Shown piece after piece: positions 29,520-42,721 of a DNA stretch of 64,000 bases. The notes below the pieces were generated by a model that was not told where the DNA came from, ran no database searches, and saw only the letters and a list, made by a program, of their open reading frames with translations. This DNA is from Spirosoma terrae (GTDB taxonomy: Bacteria > Bacteroidota > Bacteroidia > Cytophagales > Spirosomataceae). The stretch covers positions 124,001-188,000 of the forward strand of contig NZ_JAAFZH010000003.1 of the NCBI RefSeq assembly GCF_010435915.1, read 5' to 3'. The translations under genes were made by a program, and so were the position numbers. Numbering within the stretch: position 1 is the first letter of the stretch; each line of letters opens with the position of its first letter.

Positions 29520-30626
29520 TTAGTGTAAGACAGTAGTCACTGCGCTTCGCTGCTGGTCAATGGCTTGGATTAACTTGTTATAGGGCTCATTAAATTTCTG
29601 AATACCCTCCTCTTCTAATTGCTGGGCTATCGCACTCAAGTCGATTCCTACTTGTTGAACCTGCTCCAGCACCCGTTTGGCATCTTCGTCATGATCTGTC
29701 AACCGGAGGGTTGCCTGACCATGATCCCGAAACGCATTCAGGGTATCCATGGGCACGGTATTGACCGTTTTAGGACCAATCAGGGTTTCTACGTATTTTA
29801 CATCGGAAAAGGCGGGATCTTTGGTACCTGTACTGGCCCAGAGCAACCGCTGCGGTACCGCCCCGGCATCGGCTAATTTTTTGAACCGTTCGCTGGCGAA
29901 TACCTGAACGTAACTGGTATAGGCTTGTTTGGCTAGTGCGATGGCGACTTCCCCCTTCAATTCAGACAAATTCCGTTCCTTCAGCATGGGATCAACCAGG
30001 GTGTCAATGCGGCTGATGAAGAAACTGGCTACAGAGGCTAACTGATCAATGGGTTGACCCGCCTGTAAGCGATCTTCCAAACCAGCGATGTAGGCTTCCG
30101 CAACGGCCATATAGCGGTCCAGGCCAAACAGCAGCGTTACATTGATATTGATCCCTTCGCTTATCGCCTGCCGAATGGCGGGTAAGCAGGGTTGTGTTCC
30201 CGGTATTTTAATCATCACGTTGGGCCGGTCCACAGCTTTCCATAAAGACCGCGCCTGCTGGATAGTTTTTTCCGAATCAAGGGCAAAATGGGGCGATACT
30301 TCCAGACTCACGAAGCCATCGGCACCACTTATTTTGTCCTCGTAAACGGGGGCAAACAAGTCTGCAGCCCGCTGAATGTCGGTTACGGCGACTTCGTAAA
30401 AAATAGCTTCGTTCGAATGATCCGTCCCGGCCAGGCGTTTAATGTCCTCATCATAGTCCTGGCTACTGCTGATCGCTTTCTCGAAAATGGCCGGATTAGA
30501 GGTTAAACCCCGAACCCCATCTTCATCAATCAGACTTTGCAGTGCGCCCGTGTTCATTAATTGACGGTCAATAAAATCAAGCCAAATGCTCTGGCCCAGT
30601 TCATGAATTTGTTTAACTCGGTTCAT
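29520..30626 (-). CDS. tal: Transaldolase
   Basis: 368 residues, the long transaldolase form found in actinobacteria and cyanobacteria. Moves a dihydroxyacetone unit between sugar phosphates in the pentose phosphate pathway. QSIWLDFIDRQLMNTGALQS near 13-32, GLTSNPAIFEKAI near 40-52, the Schiff-base lysine in VMIKIPGT near 137-144, GININVTLLFG near 158 and RLLWASTGTKDPAFSD near 255 are characteristic. First gene seen to the right of the insertion sequence; as a housekeeping-type enzyme inside the island it may be a second, stress-linked copy. Confidence 0.93.
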   Translation of the reverse strand: MNRVKQIHELGQSIWLDFIDRQLMNTGALQSLIDEDGVRGLTSNPAIFEKAISSSQDYDEDIKRLAGTDHSNEAIFYEVAVTDIQRAADLFAPVYEDKISGADGFVSLEVSPHFALDSEKTIQQARSLWKAVDRPNVMIKIPGTQPCLPAIRQAISEGININVTLLFGLDRYMAVAEAYIAGLEDRLQAGQPIDQLASVASFFISRIDTLVDPMLKERNLSELKGEVAIALAKQAYTSYVQVFASERFKKLADAGAVPQRLLWASTGTKDPAFSDVKYVETLIGPKTVNTVPMDTLNAFRDHGQATLRLTDHDEDAKRVLEQVQQVGIDLSAIAQQLEEEGIQKFNEPYNKLIQAIDQQRSAVTTVLH

Positions 30627-30688
30627 ATAGTTGTTGAGTACTAACGCTTCGAAAACTCTATAAGCTCTTCAATACTGACAGGAAGCCC

Positions 30689-30722
30689 GAAAAAAGGCCA
30701 GGCGATGGCTCAGCCTTTTTTC
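30689..30722 (-). terminator. Terminator of the membrane protein gene
   Basis: Arms 30689-30698 and 30713-30722 pair perfectly over 10 bp (GAAAAAAGGC/GCCTTTTTTC), giving T-runs on both strands; it lies 61 nt after the stop of the minus-strand gene. Confidence 0.75.
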
Positions 30723-30783
30723 TTATGCACAAAATCGCACAGGCTTACCAGTAAACCACTTTACACACCCCATACTGTGTTAT

Positions 30784-31827
30784 CTAGCGAACTACTTCCC
30801 GAACGGGACGGTCGTACGTGTTGGAATCGTCTTTAGAATCGGTTCCCATTTTGGCTCCGTATCCTGATGCTACCACACCGATCAGTAATCCGATGAAGCC
30901 GAAGATGGCCGCTTTCGAACCGGCTGAAGCCGCGGCATCACCTGCCTGACGAGCCTTTACTTTGGCTTCCTGCTTCGTTTGTTCAAGTTTGACGGCCGCC
31001 TGTTTATAGCTGCTAATCCAGTTATCAACCGTCTGTTCCGACTCAGCCCGGCTTTTACCCGTCCGCTTCATGACGACGTTCACGGCATCTTCCCGATCAA
31101 CGCCGTTGACGGTTGACTGCCCCTGTTTAAACAACCGGCTAAACAAACTTCTAGCAATAGCATCGGACTCCTGTGGGTTAGAAGCCGCTCGGCTCGCTGC
31201 CGTTTGGGTCTGATCACCAGCCTGGTCAGTTTTCCGTTCAAGGTCATCTGGATTCAGATTCGGGTCGCCCGTCTGGCGAAGCAAGGTAGTGACCTCATTC
31301 TTCAAATTGCCTAAATCCAGCTTATCCGTATCGACTCCATTGGCTTTGAGCTGATCCTGCACGATGTTGCCCAATCCTGGGCCCGCTGCACTAGCTGCCG
31401 ATCCGGCTGTTTTCACGATGCCGCCGACCAATCGGCCTGCTCCGCCAATAAGGCTGCCTAATGTCGTTGTCAGAAAATAGATGGTCAAAAGGGTTACCAG
31501 GCACCAGGTTAGCACGCCATGAATGATTCCATCAAACAGCCGGGGGGCACTGGCCAGTCGACCGGCTACCCAGCCGCCCAGAAATAAAGAAATCAGACTG
31601 CTGATGATGTACCAGATGGCGCTGCCTATACCTAATCCTGCCATTGGATTTTGTTCTTCCATCGGATCAATTGTCCCCAATCCTATGCCTAATCCCATTA
31701 GGGTCAGAAGCATTTGGGTGACAATAGCGACCAGGACACCGGCGAATACGGCACTCCAGGAGATTCGACTCAGAAAATCCATTCGTCCCAACCTGGGGCG
31801 ATCCTCATAGGGGATTGTGTGTTCCAT
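30784..31827 (-). CDS. Membrane protein of unknown function, stress-type
   Basis: 347 residues. Membrane helices at about 26-50 (SAVFAGVLVAIVTQMLLTLM), 70-92, 103-128 and near the C-terminus (AAIFGFIGLLIGVVASGYGA). Between them lies a long polar stretch with glutamine, aspartate and alanine, and a repeated motif of about 40 residues (DREDAVNVVMKRTGKSRAES, then EQTVDNWISSYKQA). It resembles the 'YrzE/TIGR04086-like' and 'PhnA-like' membrane proteins found in stress gene clusters. No function is known. Confidence 0.7.
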   Translation of the reverse strand: MEHTIPYEDRPRLGRMDFLSRISWSAVFAGVLVAIVTQMLLTLMGLGIGLGTIDPMEEQNPMAGLGIGSAIWYIISSLISLFLGGWVAGRLASAPRLFDGIIHGVLTWCLVTLLTIYFLTTTLGSLIGGAGRLVGGIVKTAGSAASAAGPGLGNIVQDQLKANGVDTDKLDLGNLKNEVTTLLRQTGDPNLNPDDLERKTDQAGDQTQTAASRAASNPQESDAIARSLFSRLFKQGQSTVNGVDREDAVNVVMKRTGKSRAESEQTVDNWISSYKQAAVKLEQTKQEAKVKARQAGDAAASAGSKAAIFGFIGLLIGVVASGYGAKMGTDSKDDSNTYDRPVREVVR

Positions 31828-32230
31828 AACGTTTTATTAAAGTTGTCGAGTAAAATAAAGCTTTCCGATCAACCTGACTGGACCTAATGATTTCGGCTCG
31901 GCCTGCAACGTATAATCTAAACCCTATGGGTAGATAATTAGCCTATTGAGCCTATAGGTAAATTTCATTAATATCAAAGGTATTTCTTTCGGGCAAGGCT
32001 ATCTATGATGGTTATCATACACCCTTATGACACTTATTTAAACAGGCGCTTTGGAGCCTTACTACACCAATGTGATCTCAATTGAGGGATTCTCCACCCT
32101 TTTTATGTATTTGTTTCCAGGGAACGGTCCAGGCTTAGAAATCAGCCTTGAACATTCCTGTAAACACTACGTTACACTCGTTCGAAAGAGTCCAGACTGA
32201 TCGTTAGCCTTCGCTTTCTTCTTCGCACAA
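31828..32230. other. 403-bp intergenic region
   Basis: Divergent region; no gene, repeat or strong hairpin seen. Confidence 0.35.
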
Positions 32231-32335
32231 ATGCTTAAACAAACCTTTTCCGCCACCAAGCCCTATGTGGCCAGGCTGGTCTGCGTCCTGCTCTCGCTGG
32301 TCATTATTATTTATGGATGGATTGCCCTTTCGTAA
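32231..32335 (+). CDS. Possible 34-residue membrane peptide
   Basis: ATG at 32231 gives MLKQTFSATKPYVARLVCVL, then LSLVIIIYGWIALS and a stop. A basic N-terminus and one hydrophobic helix fit a single-pass small membrane protein. Support is only the composition and its position in a gene-free stretch; chance is possible. Confidence 0.35.
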   Translation: MLKQTFSATKPYVARLVCVLLSLVIIIYGWIALS

Positions 32336-32665
32336 AACCTTGCAGCGAACTAGCCTCCTAACTGAGTGGTTAGTTCAGGACCAGCCAGATTTAGGCAAAA
32401 TAAAAAATAGAATAAAAAGGAAATGGTACCGGAGCCACTGTACCCTCCTCAGGTAGCTGGAGACAACGGTAAACTAGTAGCCGAAAACTATAGATTTAAC
32501 TTTTTTAGAAATCTATCCGTTTAATAGATGTTGAACGCTGTCAGTCCTATACGGTTTCGGTATATTCCTGAATAGAAGATCCCTTCGGATCGGGCACATG
32601 GATTAAGGACGGATTGTAATCCGCTATACCCGGCTATCACTAGTCGGGTTAACAACCTTTCCATC
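32336..32665 (+). other. 330-bp leader region of the chemotaxis-type genes
   Basis: No gene seen. Contains a small GATCC/GGATC stem near 32580-32596. The promoter of the cheB-like gene should lie here. Confidence 0.35.
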
Positions 32666-33718
32666 ATGGCAAAACGCAACATTATTGTCATTGGCGCATC
32701 GACCGGTGGCGTTGAGGCATTTCAACAGCTCATTGATCGCTTACCCGACCATCTGGACGCAGCCATCTTTATCGTCTGGCATATGGCTCCCACGCTTCGT
32801 GGGGTGTTACCCCAGCTACTCAGTAAATTCACAACCATTCCCATTGCGCATGCCTACAACAATGAGCCACTTCAGACCAACCGCATTTATGTAGCGCCCC
32901 CCGACCATCATATGCTGGTTGAAAATGGAAACATCCGTATCACACACGGTCCCAAAGAAAACCGTTTCCGACCTGCCATTGACCCGCTCTTTCGCTCAGC
33001 CGCTTGTGCGTATGGCAATCGGGTAATCGGCGTAGTCTTATCCGGCGCGCTCGACGACGGTAGTGCTGGCCTTTGGACCATCAAACATTACGGTGGCCTG
33101 GCCCTGGTACAAGACCCCCAGGAAGCCCACGTAGCGGCAATGCCAGAAAATGCCATTCGTCTGGTAGCCGTCGATTACATTCTTCCCGTAGCCGAATTAG
33201 CGGCCAAGTTAGTCCAACTAGCTGGACAGGACGTTTCCGATTTTCCACAGATTTCTATGGAAGAAGATGAAAAAACGAAAACCGAGATTCGTATTGCGGC
33301 TGACGAGACGGCACAAGGCCTAACCATAATGGAGCACGGTCAATCCAGTCGCTATGCGTGCCCGGAGTGTCATGGCGTACTAACCCAAATCAGAGAAGGT
33401 TCGCTATCCCGCTTTCGTTGCCATACCGGACACGCTTACTCGTCTGATACACTGCTGGCAACTATAACGGAAAAAATTGAGGAAAACCTCTATGGTGCCC
33501 TTCGTGGAGTGGACGAAAGTATTGTTCTGCTTAACCAATTGGGCGATCAGCTGGCCGAAGCAAATCAGCCCAGGCAGGCAGCTATTTATTTCCAGAAAGC
33601 ACAAGAGGCTCACCTACGAGGAGAACACATTCGACAAGCTATTCGTACGCACGAGCCATTAAGTCTCGAAAAGCTGACGCATCCAGATACCGATATAATC
33701 CTCAACAACTTACATTAG
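32666..33718 (+). CDS. Stand-alone CheB-type protein-glutamate methylesterase
   Basis: 350 residues with no receiver domain. The CheB catalytic fold spans about 4-185: IGASTGGVEAF with Ser12, VWHMAPTLRG with His39, and LSGALDDGSAGL with Asp131, so the Ser-His-Asp triad is complete. After a linker comes a compact Cys/His segment (CPECHG at 232-237, RCHTGHAYS at 251-259) that looks like a small zinc site, then a helical end. CheB removes methyl groups from glutamates of chemoreceptors; no receptor gene is near, so the target is unknown. The next gene, the CheB/CheR fusion kinase, starts 48 nt downstream. Confidence 0.88.
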   Translation: MAKRNIIVIGASTGGVEAFQQLIDRLPDHLDAAIFIVWHMAPTLRGVLPQLLSKFTTIPIAHAYNNEPLQTNRIYVAPPDHHMLVENGNIRITHGPKENRFRPAIDPLFRSAACAYGNRVIGVVLSGALDDGSAGLWTIKHYGGLALVQDPQEAHVAAMPENAIRLVAVDYILPVAELAAKLVQLAGQDVSDFPQISMEEDEKTKTEIRIAADETAQGLTIMEHGQSSRYACPECHGVLTQIREGSLSRFRCHTGHAYSSDTLLATITEKIEENLYGALRGVDESIVLLNQLGDQLAEANQPRQAAIYFQKAQEAHLRGEHIRQAIRTHEPLSLEKLTHPDTDIILNNLH

Positions 33719-33766
33719 ATGTTATTAACTTCCTAAAACCATTCTTAACCAGCCACACGATAACCA

Positions 33767-38215
<4,449 letters not shown>

Positions 38216-38249
38216 CCTTTAGTATAACTCTCCTTAATCCGATCCTCTC

Positions 38250-38969
38250 ATGGCCACACCAACCAATGACCGCAACGCACAACTTAGACAGTTAGCCGAC
38301 TACTTAGTGTACCGTCAGGAGACGATCATAAACCAGTGGTGGGCCAGATGCTCACAAAATGAAGATATTCAGGCATGTTCCAGCATTTCAAAGGAAGACT
38401 TTACCGATCAATTCCCGCTCCTGCTGTCTATGTTTACACAGAGCGTCACCGGTGAGTCCTATGAAAGTGGCCATCTTAAAATAGCCAGCCAATACTGGGT
38501 TAAGCGCTGGCAATACAGCTACCCGCTGGCAAACGTATTGACTAAATTAGATTACTTTTACGATAGCCTTGATCTGGAAATTCAGCAGTTTGTTGAACAC
38601 TATCCTCAAACAGAGCCTGGGGTAAGTATCCAGTTTTATAAGCAATTATTCCGGCTGTCGAAGGCAGTCAATAATGATATTACGATACAGTTTGATCAAC
38701 TACAGCAGGCAACATCCAACGAACAGATACAAAAACTGCAGACAGAGATTAATAGCCTTCACCAATCAACCCGTCAACGGGTTGGCCTCCTACAGCATAC
38801 CGTACATGATTTACGAAGTCAGTTTGGTATCATCTCCACGGCTACTACTTTACTACAAGGGCCGCTTGCCGACGATGAACGGGCAAAATTCAGGGATATG
38901 GTAACGCGAACCTCGAAAACTGCCAATCTCCTATTTTCTAAATTGCTGGCAGACGGTGAGGAAGAGTAA
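38250..38969 (+). CDS. RsbRD_N-domain protein with histidine-kinase-like H-box but no ATPase domain
   Basis: 239 residues. Residues 10-150 match the four-helix RsbRD N-terminal sensor type (LADYLVYRQETIINQWWARC; ASQYWVKRWQYSYPLANVLT; LDLEIQQFV). A coiled coil follows (QLQQATSNEQIQKLQTEINS) and then LQHTVHDLRSQFGIISTATT, which has the His-Asp-Leu-Arg pattern of a kinase dimerisation helix. The protein ends 45 residues later with no N, G1 or G2 box, and the stop is clean. It starts 34 nt after the fusion kinase gene and may be phosphorylated by it or act as a stress-partner protein; this is inference. Confidence 0.7.
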   Translation: MATPTNDRNAQLRQLADYLVYRQETIINQWWARCSQNEDIQACSSISKEDFTDQFPLLLSMFTQSVTGESYESGHLKIASQYWVKRWQYSYPLANVLTKLDYFYDSLDLEIQQFVEHYPQTEPGVSIQFYKQLFRLSKAVNNDITIQFDQLQQATSNEQIQKLQTEINSLHQSTRQRVGLLQHTVHDLRSQFGIISTATTLLQGPLADDERAKFRDMVTRTSKTANLLFSKLLADGEEE

Positions 38970-39042
38970 GCCCGATTGGCATCCGATAATGAGTAAACGG
39001 TCCGATTAAGGGCGAGTGGTATACGGATACTCAGAAATTAGA

Positions 39043-39516
39043 TTAGCCAAGGGGTAGGGTAACTGTATTCCACCAGTAGGCTCGCAACGACTGAATGGAT
39101 TGCAGCCACTGAGCATGATCGGTAGGCTTCACTATGTAGGAATTGGCCCCAAGTTCGTAGCCCCGCAGAACATCCTGATGCTTAGCAGAATAAGAAAGTA
39201 GGGTAAGGGGAATTAAGCGATAAGGCGAATCCTTTCTTTTTATCTGCTCAACGAAACGTAACCCATCCTCAGCGAAAGGTAAATACAGATCTAACAAAAT
39301 CAAACTGGGTAATTGCTGTTTAAGTGCCTGACAGTGGCGAAGCTGTCGAAAGGCTTCCTCGCCCGACACAGCGACTTGAAACCCTATTTCAGGTATACAT
39401 CCTTTCAGTACTGTCCGAATTAGATCACATTGATCTGGATTGTCGTCGATTAGAAGAATGCTGGCTCCCCGGAAACTTCGTCGGATGGTAGTTTCTGGTC
39501 CATACAAATTATGCAT
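39043..39516 (-). CDS. Single-domain response regulator
   Basis: 157 residues, receiver domain only. ILLIDDNPDQCDLI near 20-33 has the acidic pair, LILLDLYLPFAEDG near 73 the phospho-acceptor aspartate, and SYIVKPTD near 130 the conserved lysine; the usual Thr/Ser switch position falls in LTLLSYSA. No output domain, so it acts by protein contact or as a phosphate relay. It converges with the kinase cluster; partner unknown. Confidence 0.85.
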   Translation of the reverse strand: MHNLYGPETTIRRSFRGASILLIDDNPDQCDLIRTVLKGCIPEIGFQVAVSGEEAFRQLRHCQALKQQLPSLILLDLYLPFAEDGLRFVEQIKRKDSPYRLIPLTLLSYSAKHQDVLRGYELGANSYIVKPTDHAQWLQSIQSLRAYWWNTVTLPLG

Positions 39517-39738
39517 TGCTTTTGGGGTTAGTAACTGGTTTCGCTGACGGTTCGCCGAGTAGGAAGTGTTTTTTAATAATAAACCTAACAGCGACTAGAT
39601 GCTAGCGGAAAGCGCAGAAAAACGTAAAACCAAATTATACGTCTGCTGCAATTTTTGAAAATCAAGTAGTCAACCAACAGGTACCAAGACTCCTGTGAAG
39701 TATGGTAGTCAATGATTATGACGGCTAATACGGGTTGC

Positions 39739-39789
39739 TCTCCTATTAATTAGTCAATCAGCCTATTTGATTGGCTAATTAATAGGAGA
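39739..39789 (-). terminator. 22-bp hairpin after the small hypothetical gene
   Basis: Arms 39739-39760 and 39768-39789 pair over 22 bp with one G-U wobble and a 7-nt loop. It begins 3 nt after the stop of the minus-strand gene at 39793. Confidence 0.7.
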
Positions 39790-39792
39790 CGC

Positions 39793-40137
39793 CTAAAAGT
39801 CCGCTTTATTAAAATTAGCTGGCTTTGCCGTTTGATACCAGCTTTGATATAATTCAAAACCGGCCCGTCTGTATTGATGCAGTAAGAGAGAGAATTGCTG
39901 GGCTGAAAAGACTCGATCAGGCAATAAAACCTGCGTGTTGATAAATGTCTTCATGCCATTAGATTCTGTCTGTAGATATTTCCAGAATAGCCAGTCCTGG
40001 CTTGACAGATGTTTTTTGAGGTAAGCGTTTTCAGAACGCTTACTAGCCGTTTGCGCATTAGGGGACAATTGCCTGAAGCATTTGATTGCCTGAATAATTC
40101 GACCTAATGCATTTAATTCATCAATAGTTGGATTCAT
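39793..40137 (-). CDS. Hypothetical protein
   Basis: 114 residues, soluble, largely helical, basic. MNPTIDELNALGRIIQAIKC and SSQDWLFWKYLQTESNG are distinctive but match no family I know. The gene is framed by a good hairpin at its 3' end and an AT-rich leader at its 5' end. Confidence 0.5.
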   Translation of the reverse strand: MNPTIDELNALGRIIQAIKCFRQLSPNAQTASKRSENAYLKKHLSSQDWLFWKYLQTESNGMKTFINTQVLLPDRVFSAQQFSLLLHQYRRAGFELYQSWYQTAKPANFNKADF

Positions 40138-40562
40138 CGGTAAATATTTGCCTTTATAAGGTGATTAAGGTCAGGTGAGGGAAGTAGCATTTTTAAATGT
40201 AACGTCAGGAAGGCCATTGAGAACCACGGATTCGCCTTATTGCCTATGAGCCAGATCAGAATCAATTTTCTCTCCTGATCTGGCTCTACCATCATTTACA
40301 GCCGGAACAATTGTTTGTTGATGGAGCGATCGTAAACCTGATAAAGGTGAATAAGTAGCTGATGTGGGTAATGAGTAAACCGGGGGAATGCCTACCTGGT
40401 AAGCAAAAATAAAAGCTGTTTACAAACTGATCTATGACCATTATCGGTAGGTAACATGATGGTTATCAGTATTTTTCAAAGCAAATACCTGTGTAGATTC
40501 TTTAAAAGTGGACTGGATTGCCTAACGCTTCAATATTGCCCAATAGTTAGACCAGCTAAGAT
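40138..40562. other. 425-bp intergenic region with a 12-bp hairpin
   Basis: No gene seen. Arms 40248-40259 and 40275-40286 (GAGCCAGATCAG and its complement) pair perfectly around a 15-nt loop; it may end the transcript of the broken desaturase gene upstream on the minus strand. Confidence 0.5.
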
Positions 40563-41631
40563 TCAGTACACCAGCTCAGCCGTATTTGGCGTTGTAATTC
40601 GTATCGTTCGGCGTCGTAACAATGCAATGGCTTCAGTATCGCTGGAGAAAGCCCCATTCAGGTTGACCATATGTCTGGCCAACGTGCTGTAGCGTTTATG
40701 CATCAGAAGAAAGAAAACTTGGCCAAAGTCCAGTCCATCAAAAATAATAGCCTGGTGACTGGCATACTGATCCAGTGTTTTAAGAAAAAACGTCGGGTGT
40801 TCAGTCCAGTGCATGGCAGGTCTGACGTGGTGACTAATGTGATACCCATCATTCCAGCACGCTTTATTATAATTATACCCCACATTAATGCAGGTAATAC
40901 TGTTTTTATAAGCATTACCAGGATCGTCAGCATCCACAAATGCATGTTGCGTCCAGTTGCCAAGCATGGCCACTAGGCGATAAATAACCAGAAGCAACAA
41001 AAGACCATCACCGTAGCTGGCCAGTTTACAAAACAGATTAGCAAGCATAGGGCACCGAAAGCAATTTCGCCTGTTAACGCCCGTCTGGCCAGCTTAGATC
41101 GATTTTTTCGGTGCAGATACGACAGCAGGTTTCGGACGCCAATAGCAAAAAAACGACCGAAATAAGCTCGGAAACTTCGCCAGCTATCCCGCTGGAAGCC
41201 CATGGTACTGCTGTCATCATCTTCTAGATTATTTTCAGCATGATGCATACCGATGTGGTGACTATAATAAGTTTCGGGGGTGTGGCCAAAAAAAGGGGCC
41301 AGAACCCAGGGAAGGTAGTAATTCATCCAGCCATACTCCGACTTAAATAATTGCCGATGGCTCGTACAGTGAAGCATAAGCCCAAAAGGGCCTTTAATCC
41401 CAAAATTGCTTACCCCGAAATGAAGAGCGGCCAGGCCCCACCAGGTCCAGCCCGTTATAAAGGGCATAAACAACAAAATACTCAACGGGATCAGGCTACC
41501 ACTGATGCAGATTATCAAATAAATAAAAGGCAGATCGCGTTCATTCTAATAAAGCGCAGAAAAAACTCATCGGTCCGCGTATAATTCTTTCCAGTGAATA
41601 CCGGATCATGAATAAGGCCTAATTGCTTCAT
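40563..41631 (-). pseudogene. Fatty acid desaturase, interrupted by two frameshifts
   Basis: Read across three frames the protein is continuous: MKQLGLIHDPVFTGKNY from 41631 to FFLRFIR near 41548, then in the next frame NERDLPFIYLIICISGSLIP to FVNWPATVMVFCCFWLFI near 40985, then RLVAMLGNWTQHAFVDADDP to the stop at 40563. The three histidine boxes of membrane desaturases are present: HCTSH, HHIGMHH and HHVRPAMHW. Each break is explained by one missing base. As sequenced the gene is dead; the frames are otherwise well kept, so the damage is recent or a sequencing artefact. It follows a lysophospholipid acyltransferase-type gene. Confidence 0.85.
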
Positions 41632-41722
41632 TTCAACTAAATCAATTGGGGAAGACCAGCCACCAGCGGCCGTTGCTAACAAATATGTTTGGCCAAGTAT
41701 ACATCGTGTATAGCCAGGTGCA

Positions 41723-42622
41723 TTACGCGGGTTCGGCAGCCATGCCTTTCCAGCGGTTGTGCGACCATAACCAGAACACAGGCGCATGGGTTATAACCCG
41801 CTCAAGAGCCTGATAGTACTGTCGTGTGATAGCCAGGGGTACCGTTTTAGCCGCCTGTTCACTCAGTAATCGAAAGGTGAATTGATATTGAAATCGATCC
41901 GTTTGCCTAGCCTCAATACTCAGAACAGTCGCATTAGATAGCATTGCCATGCGTTCTGCTCCAATCTGTACCGCCGTATCCTGATGCAAAAACGGCAGAT
42001 GATGTTTGGTGCTTCCAGGGCCGGGACGCTGATCGGCAATCAGTAACAGCAAGGGAAGATTATGAGGGTCTCGCAGAACCATTAATGCCTGACGGTAGAA
42101 ATTTTGCTTGGGAATCAGGCTCATGCCTAAACGCGACCGTAGGTAAATCAATAATCGATTGAGCCAGTGGTTTTTGATAGGGCTGTAGGCGGTATAAACC
42201 GGGTAGTCGGTAAGTTGAGGAAGTTTGGCCAAATACTCCCAATTGCCGTAATGCGAAGCGAGTAAAACAACAGGGCGGTGCGCCTGGTGTAAAGTAGACA
42301 GCAGACCAAGGTTCGTAAAACGAGCTAGTTGCTCCCGATGCGCGTCCGAAGCACAGAAAAATAAGAACGGCTCTACGCATAAATCGCTAATGTGTCGGTA
42401 ATAGCCATTTAACAGTTCTTGGTATTCCAGAGTTGATCGGCCAGGAAAAGCCCTGGTCAGGTTCGTAATGATCATCCTGTAGCGATACCGGAGCCCATAA
42501 CGCAGGATCACAAATAAGACAAAAGACAGACCTTTCGCGATGAAGAGAAGCAAATTCCAAGTAATAACAAGGGATTTAATGGCCGTTGATGTTGAGCTGA
42601 TCATATTCCAAAGTTCGACCAT
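41723..42622 (-). CDS. Lipid A / lysophospholipid acyltransferase (LpxL/HtrB family)
   Basis: 299 residues with one N-terminal membrane helix (about 20-42). The acyltransferase catalytic motif is LLASHYGNWEYL near 118-129 (HxxxxE form), followed by SPIKNHWLNRLLIYLRSRLG and LLLLIADQRPGPGS. Family members move an acyl chain onto lipid A precursors or lysolipids at the inner membrane. It starts 99 nt after the REC-Crp gene and is followed by the broken desaturase gene, which points to membrane-lipid adjustment as the output of this cluster. Confidence 0.88.
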   Translation of the reverse strand: MVELWNMISSTSTAIKSLVITWNLLLFIAKGLSFVLFVILRYGLRYRYRMIITNLTRAFPGRSTLEYQELLNGYYRHISDLCVEPFLFFCASDAHREQLARFTNLGLLSTLHQAHRPVVLLASHYGNWEYLAKLPQLTDYPVYTAYSPIKNHWLNRLLIYLRSRLGMSLIPKQNFYRQALMVLRDPHNLPLLLLIADQRPGPGSTKHHLPFLHQDTAVQIGAERMAMLSNATVLSIEARQTDRFQYQFTFRLLSEQAAKTVPLAITRQYYQALERVITHAPVFWLWSHNRWKGMAAEPA

Positions 42623-42721
42623 TCAACTTCCCTCACCTATGATTGAAAACCTGATAGCCATGATGGGTATCAGCTAACGTACTGACCGATGTCAGCTCAT
42701 AAGCTGATAGGGATCAGGATG

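Noticed and set aside
32265..32456. A 63-residue frame overlapping the small membrane peptide
   Set aside because: Composition is not protein-like and it has no neighbour or family support.
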